The position numbers were made by a program, and so were the translations under genes. From DAOUET01 sp034430155 (GTDB taxonomy: Bacteria; Chloroflexota; Anaerolineae; Anaerolineales; UBA4823), in the NCBI GenBank assembly GCA_034430155.1, contig DAOUET010000150.1, forward strand, positions 1-11,819: DNA of 11,819 nt. Reading direction: 5' to 3'. The stretch's first letter is position 1. The number at the start of each line of letters is the position of its first letter. Positions 1-6,267 of this stretch are shown in pieces. The notes under the pieces are model-generated. The model did no database searches. It worked only from the letters and a program-made list of their open reading frames with translations, and had not been told where the DNA came from.

Positions 1-98
1 ATGCAGGTAGAACCGGTAGTCCCGGCGTCCCCAAGGGTTTGTATGAAGAGCGGAGGGTTTCTAACTTCCTCCTCAGCGCTCTCATCCCCCTCAGTGCG

Positions 99-134
99 TC
101 AGTGGTTCAAGGATCCAGGCGATTGAACCACTGA
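99..134. repeat. Perfect 12-bp inverted repeat (hairpin)
   Basis: The arms TCAGTGGTTCAA (99-110) and TTGAACCACTGA (123-134) are exact reverse complements around a 12-nt loop. No T-run follows, so it is not a standard intrinsic terminator. The right arm and what follows (ACTGAGGCGCAG, then ATTACACTGAT) resemble the AACCAC-GAGGC-CAGA type of short dispersed intergenic repeat seen in many environmental bacterial genomes; that resemblance is from memory. Only this copy was seen in the window. It could also be an operator, because its right arm overlaps a possible -35 box. Confidence 0.6.
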
Positions 135-152
135 GGCGCAGATTTATATGAT
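123..152 (+). promoter_or_regulatory. Possible sigma70-type promoter of the DUF4332 gene
   Basis: TTGAAC (123-128, four of six matches to the -35 consensus) and TATGAT (147-152, five of six matches to the -10 consensus) are separated by 18 nt. Transcription would begin near 159, leaving a leader of about 18 nt that still contains the GGAGG ribosome site. The -35 box sits in the right arm of the hairpin at 99-134, so a palindrome-binding regulator could occlude it. The call rests on motif matches only. Confidence 0.3.
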
Positions 153-163
153 TACACTGATAT

Positions 164-168
164 GGAGG
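164..168 (+). promoter_or_regulatory. Ribosome binding site that fixes the start at 177
   Basis: GGAGG lies 8 nt before the ATG at 177. It overlaps the upstream in-frame ATG at 162, which has no Shine-Dalgarno sequence of its own, so 177 is the better start. Confidence 0.65.
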
Positions 169-176
169 CAACTCCC

Positions 177-884
177 ATGGACAGGCAAGGATTTGAAAAA
201 TACCTGAAAAGGTTCGGCAAGAAACCTCACGTCGTTGAGGGGCTGATCAAACAAGTCGAGCAGTTTGAGGAATACCTGGGGTGCGAGAAGGGAAAGGGAT
301 TGGATGCCGCAGACGCAGCGGACCTCCGTGATTATGTGGCTGTTCTCAAAGCTGGTAAACCCGGCCTTGCCAGGATAAAAGTGCGCGGGCTGGCGCTCTA
401 CTACCAGTTTTCTGGGTATCCATCGCTGGCCTCGATTGCCTCGCAGATTCGTGAAAAAGAAATCACAAAGACCCGCAAGGTATTCAAGCTCAGAGACTTC
501 CGGGGAGTCAACCAGGATGACATCACGAAACTGGAAGCCATCGGGATCGGGAACGTCGAGCAAATCCTGGAGGCCGGGAAGACGCCGGGTGCCAGGCAGC
601 GACTGGCCAGTGAGACCGGCGTTTCACCGGATGCCATCTTGGAACTGGTGAAACTTTCAGACCTGGCCCGCGTAGAGGGGCTTAAAAGTATTCGCGCCCG
701 TCTTTACTACGATGCCGGTGCAGACATGCTGGAAAAGATTGCCCAATGGGAGCCAATAGAGCTCAGAAAAATGCTGGTAGACTTTGTGGAAAAGACCGGC
801 TTTGAGGGCATGGCTCCTTTACCCAAAGAAACCGAATACACGGTCAAGAAAGCCCGGCAACTACCAAAAATCGTCGAGTATTAA
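177..884 (+). CDS. DUF4332-type helix-hairpin-helix protein
   Basis: This is a 235-residue soluble protein with no signal peptide or membrane segment. Residues 1-85 are helical and resemble a SAM-like or integrase-core-type bundle. Residues 108-135 carry a helix-hairpin-helix motif built around IGIGNVEQILEAG, and a second one lies at about 163-186 (LARVEGLKSIRARLYYDAG, then DMLEKIAQ). This paired arrangement is typical of the DUF4332 family, whose members are thought to bind DNA or act as scaffolds but mostly lack a proven function. The C-terminal tail (210-235) is basic. The start at 177 (MDRQGF) is chosen over the ATG at 162 because GGAGG sits 8 nt upstream of it. The next gene begins 94 nt downstream with no clear terminator between, so co-transcription with the following cassette is possible but not shown. 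The family call is from motif recognition; the exact role is unknown. Confidence 0.75.
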   Translation: MDRQGFEKYLKRFGKKPHVVEGLIKQVEQFEEYLGCEKGKGLDAADAADLRDYVAVLKAGKPGLARIKVRGLALYYQFSGYPSLASIASQIREKEITKTRKVFKLRDFRGVNQDDITKLEAIGIGNVEQILEAGKTPGARQRLASETGVSPDAILELVKLSDLARVEGLKSIRARLYYDAGADMLEKIAQWEPIELRKMLVDFVEKTGFEGMAPLPKETEYTVKKARQLPKIVEY

Positions 885-978
885 CCGCGACTGGCAGGCT
901 GCGATCCCCGGCCAACCCTCAGCACCAGGCGGTCATCCGGCCAGGGGTAGCATGCCCCATTAAGCCCATATCGAATGC

Positions 979-1488
979 ATGATGAAAAACTATCTTGAAC
1001 TAATAGATAAATCCACCCGAGGTCTGCGCTATGACGTCACCCCTATCTTCGCCAATTTCCAGGCATTCTCAGGGTTAGTTGATGATCTCCTCGACCTTTG
1101 CGAAGGAATAGATTTCGAGGTCGTGGCGGCGATCGACGCCTTGGGATTCATCCTGGGGACCGCAATTGCGCTGAGAACCCAAAAGCCGCTGGTGACCATC
1201 CGAAAAGGCGGGAAACTCCCCGTCGAGGTAGAGCAAGCCAGATTCGTGGATTACACCGGCCTGGATAAATCCTTAGAGATGCGGGCTGATGCGCTGCGCG
1301 CCCAGGAACGGGTGCTTATCGTGGACGAATGGATCGAGACAGGCGCGCAAATCAGGGCAGCCATCCAGCTGATCGAGGCGCAAGGTGGAAAGATCGCCGC
1401 GGTTTTGACCATCAATGCCGACCAGAACCAGGCCACCCGGGAGCTTGGTCAGAAATACCGCCTGATCTCCCTTACCCGAGATCTATAG
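979..1488 (+). CDS. Adenine phosphoribosyltransferase-like protein
   Basis: This 169-residue protein has the type I phosphoribosyltransferase fold. APRT landmarks appear in order: YDVTPIFANFQAF (18-30, compare the DITPLL-AF segment of APRT), ALGFILGTAIA (54-64), RKGGKLP (75-81), a degenerate form of the SYxLEYGxDxLEIHxDA segment (about 86-105), and the PRPP-binding loop VLIVDEWIETGAQ (112-124). Canonical APRT has VDDLLATGGTA in that loop, so the acidic pair and TG are kept while the rest differs. Length matches APRT (about 170-180). It probably transfers a base or base analogue to PRPP in the cytoplasm, but adenine specificity should not be assumed. Two adjacent ATGs (979 and 982) are possible starts; neither has a good Shine-Dalgarno sequence. 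It leads the cassette, 59 nt before the hydrolase. A non-catalytic or regulatory PRT-fold protein is the alternative. Confidence 0.8.
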   Translation: MMKNYLELIDKSTRGLRYDVTPIFANFQAFSGLVDDLLDLCEGIDFEVVAAIDALGFILGTAIALRTQKPLVTIRKGGKLPVEVEQARFVDYTGLDKSLEMRADALRAQERVLIVDEWIETGAQIRAAIQLIEAQGGKIAAVLTINADQNQATRELGQKYRLISLTRDL

Positions 1489-1547
1489 GCGCAGGCCAAT
1501 TCTCACTCGTCGACCCTTCGCTTGCCCTTGGTATTCATGGGAAATTC

Positions 1548-2225
1548 ATGTATCATATCCCTAGCATGAAAAGCGCATATTTCAAGGCAAACCATATTAA
1601 CGAAGTCGCCAGCGAGATGCTTCGAGAGGCCCAAACCTACCGCAAACGGGGAAGCCCGCTCATCCTGCCTCACAATTCAGCTCTGCTGGTCCTGGATATG
1701 CAGGAATACTTCCTGAATCCAACCTCGCACGCTTTCATCCCGAGTGGACCTGCCATCATCCCCGGGGTTCAGAAACTGGCTGAGGCTTATCTCAGTGAGG
1801 AAAAACCGGTAATCTACACCCAGCATTTGAACACCCCGGCTAACGCAGGCATGCTGGCGATCTGGTGGTCTGATTTGATAACGGCAGCCAACCCGTTCAG
1901 CAAACTTTCAAGCGCTTTGCCTCTGCAAGGGGCTATTATCGTAAACAAATGCCAGTACGACGCATTTTATAAAACCGATTTGGAGCGCATCCTGGTAAAC
2001 CTTAAGGTGAACCACCTGGTCATCTGCGGCGTAATGACCCATCTTTGCTGCGAAACTACCGCCAGGGCAGCATTTATTCGCAATTTTGAGGTCTGGTTTG
2101 CAGTCGACGGTAACGCCACATACAACCGGGATTTCCACCAAGCGACCTTATCGAACCTGACGCATGGTTTTGCCACGCCAGTCTTGATCGATGAGGTCAT
2201 AGCAGCTTTGAAGCAGCATGGCTAA
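1548..2225 (+). CDS. Isochorismatase/nicotinamidase-family cysteine hydrolase
   Basis: This is a 225-residue protein of the isochorismatase-like hydrolase superfamily. The expected catalytic triad is visible: Asp50 in LLVLDMQEYF, Lys134 in IIVNKCQYDAF, and Cys167 in the GVMTHLCCETTARAAF segment, with the cis-peptide GV-M just before it. Family members hydrolyse amides such as nicotinamide, ureido compounds, or the isochorismate vinyl ether. The substrate here cannot be read from the sequence. The N-terminal 40 residues precede the core and may form a lid or dimer arm. The reading frame is open further upstream into the PRT gene, but that part is antiframe sequence. ATG 1548 is taken as start; ATG 1566 (MKSAYF) is equally possible, and neither has a strong ribosome site. 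Its stop overlaps the next gene by 8 nt, indicating translational coupling. Confidence 0.82.
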   Translation: MYHIPSMKSAYFKANHINEVASEMLREAQTYRKRGSPLILPHNSALLVLDMQEYFLNPTSHAFIPSGPAIIPGVQKLAEAYLSEEKPVIYTQHLNTPANAGMLAIWWSDLITAANPFSKLSSALPLQGAIIVNKCQYDAFYKTDLERILVNLKVNHLVICGVMTHLCCETTARAAFIRNFEVWFAVDGNATYNRDFHQATLSNLTHGFATPVLIDEVIAALKQHG

Positions 2226-3111
2226 TATTGAAACGGTCACCATAATCGGAGCCGGACCAGCTGGCATTGCGGCGGCCATTCAGCTGGCACGCTACGGTCT
2301 GACGCCGCTGCACCTGGAAAAGGAGCGCCTGGGAGGTTTGCTGAAAAACGCCAATCTGGTGGAGAACTACCCGGGATTTCCAACCGGGATACCCGGAATG
2401 GAACTGGTACACTGCTTCGAAGAGCAATACAAAAGTGCTTCTCTGGAAGTGCTCAACAAAGAGGTGGTTTGTTTGGATTTTTCCGATGGGCTGTTTCAGA
2501 TCAACACACCCGGCGATCACTTTACCTCCCGCCGGGTCCTGGTTGCTAGCGGCACCAAAGCGGTGAAGTTCAGCGGTCTGCAAATCCCGCCAGATCTGGA
2601 CCACAAGGTCTTTTATGAAGTGTATCCCCTTCTAAACCTCAGCGGAGCGAAGGTCGCTATGGTGGGCGGCGGCGACGCAGCCTTTGACTACGCCCTAAAC
2701 CTGTCAAAACGCAACCAGGTTATCATCCTGAACCGGGGAGAGCGGATAAAATGCCTGCCATTGCTGTGGGAACGCGCCCAGGCAGGTTCCGCCATCCAGT
2801 ACCTGGCAAATACAGAGGTTATAAGATTGAGGCCTGATCCATCCGGCAGGATGGACTTAGAATGTGCCGGACCAGGTGGCGTCTTCAAGGTTCACGCCGA
2901 TTATCTGGTCGGAGCGCTGGGGAGAGTCGCCCGACTCGATTTTCTATCCCAGCAAGTGCGTGAACAGTGCGAAAAGTTGACCGCCGAGGGTCGCCTCTAT
3001 TTTATCGGTGACGTCAACAACGGGCTCTACCGCCAGACCGCCATTGCAGTTGGCGATGGCGTCAGAGCCGCCATGCAAATCTATCGTAGAGAAAAAGGGA
3101 TGACCTTATGA
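2218..3111 (+). CDS. Thioredoxin-reductase-fold FAD/NAD(P)H oxidoreductase lacking the CxxC
   Basis: This 297-residue flavoprotein has the two-domain thioredoxin reductase fold. GAGPAG (11-16) is the FAD dinucleotide motif, ENYPGFPTGIPGMEL (49-63) and ASGTK (110-114) are family landmarks, GGGDAA (150-155) is the NAD(P)H motif, and IGDV (263-266) is the second FAD contact. Thioredoxin reductases carry CATC just before the NAD(P)H motif; here that stretch is FYEVYPLLN (132-140), with no cysteine. This matches TrxR-like ferredoxin-NADP reductases (YumC type) and similar proteins that do not reduce disulfides, although at 297 residues it is shorter than YumC (about 330). It probably passes electrons from NAD(P)H to a carrier or directly to a partner. 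It overlaps the hydrolase by 8 nt and the radical SAM gene by 4 nt, so it is a natural candidate reductant for that enzyme (inference). Confidence 0.85.
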   Translation: MANIETVTIIGAGPAGIAAAIQLARYGLTPLHLEKERLGGLLKNANLVENYPGFPTGIPGMELVHCFEEQYKSASLEVLNKEVVCLDFSDGLFQINTPGDHFTSRRVLVASGTKAVKFSGLQIPPDLDHKVFYEVYPLLNLSGAKVAMVGGGDAAFDYALNLSKRNQVIILNRGERIKCLPLLWERAQAGSAIQYLANTEVIRLRPDPSGRMDLECAGPGGVFKVHADYLVGALGRVARLDFLSQQVREQCEKLTAEGRLYFIGDVNNGLYRQTAIAVGDGVRAAMQIYRREKGMTL

Positions 3112-4076
3112 AAATATTAGCCTCGACCGGTAATGAACACATCGCCCGCGTCTATATTGCCGAATTCGACCCCGGTGAACTGGTGGAGTTCGTCGAAGCT
3201 TTACAACCGCCGAAATCACGCCAGGTGAAATGGGTGCTCCTGATTTCCACCCTGTATGGTTGTCCGGTGGAATGCGCCATGTGCGATGCGGGCGGCTTTT
3301 ATCATGGCAAGGTGCCAGCAGACAAGATGTTATCCCAGATCGATTACATGGTTCGCCAGCGCTATCCCGATGGGTTCATCCCTTGCAAGCAGTTCAAGAT
3401 CCAGTTCTCACGCATGGGAGAGCCAACCTTTAACCCAGCCGTGCTCGAAGTGCTGAAAGCACTTCCTGAGCGCTACCACGCTCCAGGTTTGATGCCCTCG
3501 ATATCGACCATCGCGCCCCATGGGCGCGAGGCATTCTTCGAAGGCCTGCTTGAGATTAAAAACCAGCGTTATTCAGGCGGTCAATTCCAATTTCAATACT
3601 CCATCCATACCACTGACTGGCGCTTGCGCAGCCAGATCATCCCGGTAAAGACCTGGGATTTTGAAACCATGGCGGCTTTTGGCGAGAGGTTCTACCAGCC
3701 TGGCGACCGCAAGATCACGCTTAACTTTGCGCTTGGAAAAGAGATGCTCGTCGAGCCGGAAGTCCTCTTGCGTCACTTCGATCCGGCAAAATTCTTGATC
3801 AAAATCACCCCGCTGAACCCCACCCATAAAGCCCTGGAAAGTGGCCTGGCTTCTTACATCGACCCCCAGCGTCAACCTGATGACCACCAGGTCGTGCTGG
3901 CATTGAAAAATGCTGGCTACCAGGTCATCGTCAGCATCGGTGAGATTGAAGAAAACCTGGTAGGCAGCAATTGCGGCCAATACGTGATCAAGCACCTCAA
4001 GCAAAAACAGGCCATAGCGGGCGGCTACACCTATGAAATTGAACCTTACAACGGGATCTCGCCCAATTCTCCCTAG
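3108..4076 (+). CDS. RlmN/Cfr-like radical SAM enzyme, divergent
   Basis: This 322-residue radical SAM protein has the cluster motif CPVECAMC (Cys52, Cys56, Cys59; CX3CX2C), RMGEPTFN (102-109, matching GMGEPLLN of RlmN), a serine/threonine-rich STIAPHG (133-139), QYSIHTTDWRLRSQIIPV (163-180, matching the SLHAPND-R-IVPI segment), ITPLNP (233-238), and a late cysteine in SNCGQY (Cys289), aligning with the methyl-carrying Cys355 of E. coli RlmN (ACGQL). Two differences stand out. The position seven residues before the first cluster cysteine is Leu45, whereas RlmN has the essential Cys118 there. Only 51 residues precede the cluster instead of about 124, so the N-terminal accessory domain is mostly absent. 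It is therefore probably a paralogue with a different substrate from 23S rRNA A2503. The start has a good ribosome site (AAGGGA, 7 nt away) and an ATGA overlap with the flavoprotein gene. It is the last gene of the cassette. Confidence 0.85.
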   Translation: MKILASTGNEHIARVYIAEFDPGELVEFVEALQPPKSRQVKWVLLISTLYGCPVECAMCDAGGFYHGKVPADKMLSQIDYMVRQRYPDGFIPCKQFKIQFSRMGEPTFNPAVLEVLKALPERYHAPGLMPSISTIAPHGREAFFEGLLEIKNQRYSGGQFQFQYSIHTTDWRLRSQIIPVKTWDFETMAAFGERFYQPGDRKITLNFALGKEMLVEPEVLLRHFDPAKFLIKITPLNPTHKALESGLASYIDPQRQPDDHQVVLALKNAGYQVIVSIGEIEENLVGSNCGQYVIKHLKQKQAIAGGYTYEIEPYNGISPNSP

Positions 4077-4385
4077 CAAAGAACACTTTCCCTCTCGATG
4101 ATTCCCATGGAACCTATGTCCAACTCCCGGCGACCATTAAGATATGCAAGAGCCCTCTGAGCATACCCTGGCTTCGGGTTGGTTTGATAACAAGATCTGT
4201 ATTTGAGAAATGCCCCTGGGCAAAACAATCGCGACTTTGACCAGCGATCATTAATCTGTGTCGAGTATAGATTATTCACCCAACGGGAAAAATCCCCTAC
4301 TTCTTTTTCAAATATCCAAGCAATAAATAACCACTGATTTCATTTCCTGTAGTAGTTGTATTCCAAATCATTAAACCGGTCAAGA
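4077..4385. other. Convergent intergenic region, no gene recognised
   Basis: These 309 nt lie between the ends of the plus-strand cassette and the minus-strand metal group, so terminators for both are expected. Only weak candidates are visible. TGCCCCTGGGCA (4211-4222) is a small palindrome followed on the minus strand by TTTCTC. GGGA/TCCC (4285-4296) is a 4-bp stem followed on the plus strand by TTCTTTTT. A 68-codon minus-strand frame across 4073-4279 has no recognisable protein features. Nothing else was seen. Confidence 0.5.
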
Positions 4386-5084
4386 CTATCCACCAATTAA
4401 ACGCGCCAGCGCAAAGGCCACCGTTGCTGCCAGCCCACCGACCAGCACAGTCTGCGAGCCGCCGCGCAGCGGGCTGAGACCGGTGAATTGTCCCTTGAAG
4501 AATCCGAATAGGAACAAAGCCAGGAGCGTCACACCAACCGATACCCACAACGCCATGTTCAAACTGGATAGCAGTATGTACGGCGCCAGCGGAATCAGCC
4601 CGCCCCCAATGTACGAGAGGGCAATCGTCAGCGCGCTCTGGCTGGCGCGTTTGGGGTCGGGAGCATCCAGGCCAAGTTCAAAGCGCATCATGAAATCTAC
4701 CCAGCGCTTCCGATCCTTGCTAAAAGCTGTTACAACTGGCTTGAGTTCGGTTTCGGTCAGACCATATTCCCGGAAGATTTCGGCCACTTCTTCCTTTTCT
4801 TTCTCGGGAAATTGCTCGGTTTCGTCCATTTCGCGTTGGCGCTCGGTGGCGTAGTGCTCGTCATCGGTGCGGGCTGCCAGGTAGCCGCCCAACCCCATCG
4901 CAATGGACCCGGCGGCGATCTCGGCCAGCCCGGCAGTGACGACGATATTCGTCGCCGCACCCGCGCCAGAGATGCCCGCCGCCAGCGCAAACGGGACGGT
5001 CAACCCGTCGGACATGCCAATGACAATATCGCGCACGGTATCTGTGGCGGTGAAATGACGTTCAATATGAGGTGTGGTTGGCAT
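4386..5084 (-). CDS. VIT1/CCC1-family iron/manganese transporter
   Basis: This 232-residue membrane protein belongs to the VIT1/CCC1 family. Family marks are RDIVIGMSDGLTVPFAL (18-34) in the first membrane helix and GSIAMGLGGYLAAR (59-72) in the second. A hydrophilic, glutamate-rich segment (about 73-140) follows and corresponds to the cytoplasmic metal-binding domain of VIT1. It is followed by three more helices at roughly 150-175, 178-197 and 210-231. Family members move Fe2+ or Mn2+ out of the cytosol by proton exchange; the metal here is unproven. The start at 5084 is well supported by GAAAGGA (5092-5098, minus strand), 7 nt upstream. It lies 124 nt downstream of the flippase-like gene, a gap large enough for its own promoter, though none is convincing. 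The protein appears complete. Confidence 0.88.
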   Translation of the reverse strand: MPTTPHIERHFTATDTVRDIVIGMSDGLTVPFALAAGISGAGAATNIVVTAGLAEIAAGSIAMGLGGYLAARTDDEHYATERQREMDETEQFPEKEKEEVAEIFREYGLTETELKPVVTAFSKDRKRWVDFMMRFELGLDAPDPKRASQSALTIALSYIGGGLIPLAPYILLSSLNMALWVSVGVTLLALFLFGFFKGQFTGLSPLRGGSQTVLVGGLAATVAFALARLIGG

Positions 5085-5208
5085 AGGATAATCCTTTCAG
5101 TCGTATAAACCTTGGCTATAACGCCTGAGTTCGAGCATAAAGACCAGCGGGTTAGCAACAATCAGCTTGGTCGTGACGATTGGATATCTAAGGGGGTGTC
5201 GGGATGCG

Positions 5209-6264
5209 TCACCGAGTGGGATTAAGGGTTGTCTCCTTTGGATGGTTTCTCTTCTGGGATCTTTGCAAATAGGCTGCAATTGGAAAACCTGCCAGGCTGG
5301 GTATCCAGAACGAAATCAATCGATAACCCAACACCACGACCACCGTCGTCGCCTGAGAGACACCCAACCCGTTGTACAGCACTGCCATGCTACTCTCCAC
5401 CACACCCACACCTCCCGGAATGACAAAAGCCATTTTCCCCAAAAGCAGCGGCAGGCCGTACCCCGCCAGTAGCACGCCCGGGCTGACGTTTTCCCCAGCG
5501 GCTACAAACAGCAAGTACAGTGTCAGCATGTCGAAGGCCACGTTTAGGAAAGCTCCTTCTGCAGGGCGATGCCACGCGCCCTGCCACAGCGTATCCCAGG
5601 CGCCAAACAGGTCGCTAGCTTCCTGTCGGGAGGCGTTCGGGTCGAAGGATTTTCGACGCAAACCTGCCACACGGCTGGACATCCACATGATGGCCTTAGT
5701 AGCCTGGTTCCGGAAGCGCACCGCCAGGGCTACGCTGCCGATGATCAATCCCAGGATCAGCAGGGTCGCGCCGAACCCAATCAACTGGGCTTGTGTCAGG
5801 CTGTGGACCAGGATCAGATGAACCAACCCAAAAATAGAGACCAGTACCAGCATGATGTTGTTGAACAGCGGTAAAAAAATACTGGCCAATGTTGCGCCCT
5901 CCATGCTGCTCTTGCCTCCGCTTGTCCAGCGATAGATCACCGCCGAGCTGCCGACTATGCCTCCCGCAACCATGCCAATGCTGGTTGATCCAAAAACAAT
6001 CAAAGTATTAAGCCACAGCGACACCTTCTGGTGAGCAATGGCGAGAATACTTTGCAGCAGAAAGCCGCTACCCAGGTAACTTAAGACTTGGGCAATAAAC
6101 GCCAGCCCCACAGCCCAAAGTTCCATTGATGTGAGCACCTTCCAGGAATTCTCCAGGGCGGTGATCTGCGGCAGGATCAAATACACGGCAACGCCTAACA
6201 CCGCCAGTATCCCCATCTTTTGCCAGGCTTGATTTTGTTTTATCAATCCGAATATATATTTCAA
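5209..6264 (-). CDS. LPG-synthase-TM / flippase-like membrane protein
   Basis: This is a 351-residue polytopic membrane protein of the lysylphosphatidylglycerol-synthase transmembrane family (UPF0104-like, formerly grouped as flippase-like). Hydrophobic helices fall at about 17-35, 48-68, 84-106, 125-153, 160-182, 237-257 and 260-335. The diagnostic late segment PGGVGVVESSMAVLYNGLG is at 283-301, followed by TVVVVLGYRLISFWIPS. The C-terminal lysyltransferase domain of full MprF is absent. Known relatives include stand-alone membrane domains of unknown function and glycolipid-handling proteins. The start codon is TTG (6262-6264, read on minus), supported by GGAG 8 nt upstream, inside the last codons of the ATPase gene. 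Its frame begins 3 nt after the ATPase stop, so the two are co-translated. The substrate cannot be inferred. Confidence 0.8.
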   Translation of the reverse strand: MKYIFGLIKQNQAWQKMGILAVLGVAVYLILPQITALENSWKVLTSMELWAVGLAFIAQVLSYLGSGFLLQSILAIAHQKVSLWLNTLIVFGSTSIGMVAGGIVGSSAVIYRWTSGGKSSMEGATLASIFLPLFNNIMLVLVSIFGLVHLILVHSLTQAQLIGFGATLLILGLIIGSVALAVRFRNQATKAIMWMSSRVAGLRRKSFDPNASRQEASDLFGAWDTLWQGAWHRPAEGAFLNVAFDMLTLYLLFVAAGENVSPGVLLAGYGLPLLLGKMAFVIPGGVGVVESSMAVLYNGLGVSQATTVVVVLGYRLISFWIPSLAGFPIAAYLQRSQKRNHPKETTLNPTR

Positions 6265-6267
6265 ACG

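Noticed and set aside
1..126. A 41-codon open frame from the first ATG
   Set aside because: It has no ribosome site in view, low-complexity Ser/Pro content, and ends inside the hairpin; nothing supports it as a gene.
906..945. CCCCGGCC and GGCCAGGGG as a terminator before the PRT gene
   Set aside because: The stem has a bulge and a loop of about 25 nt, and no T-run follows.
4075..4088. AGCAAAGAACACTT occurs here and again at 11194-11207
   Set aside because: A shared 14-mer in a window of this size is not far from chance expectation, the flanks differ, and one copy starts at a stop codon.
4073..4279. Minus-strand frame of 68 codons in the convergent gap
   Set aside because: No ribosome site, no recognisable motif and no sensible neighbour spacing.
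5097..5279. Minus-strand frame ending VANPLVFMLELRRYSQGLYD
   Set aside because: It looks somewhat protein-like but overlaps the flippase 3' end in another frame and matches no family I know; kept only as a possible gene scrap.
5372..5821. Plus-strand open frame of 149 codons
   Set aside because: It is antisense to the flippase-like gene and has no protein features of its own.
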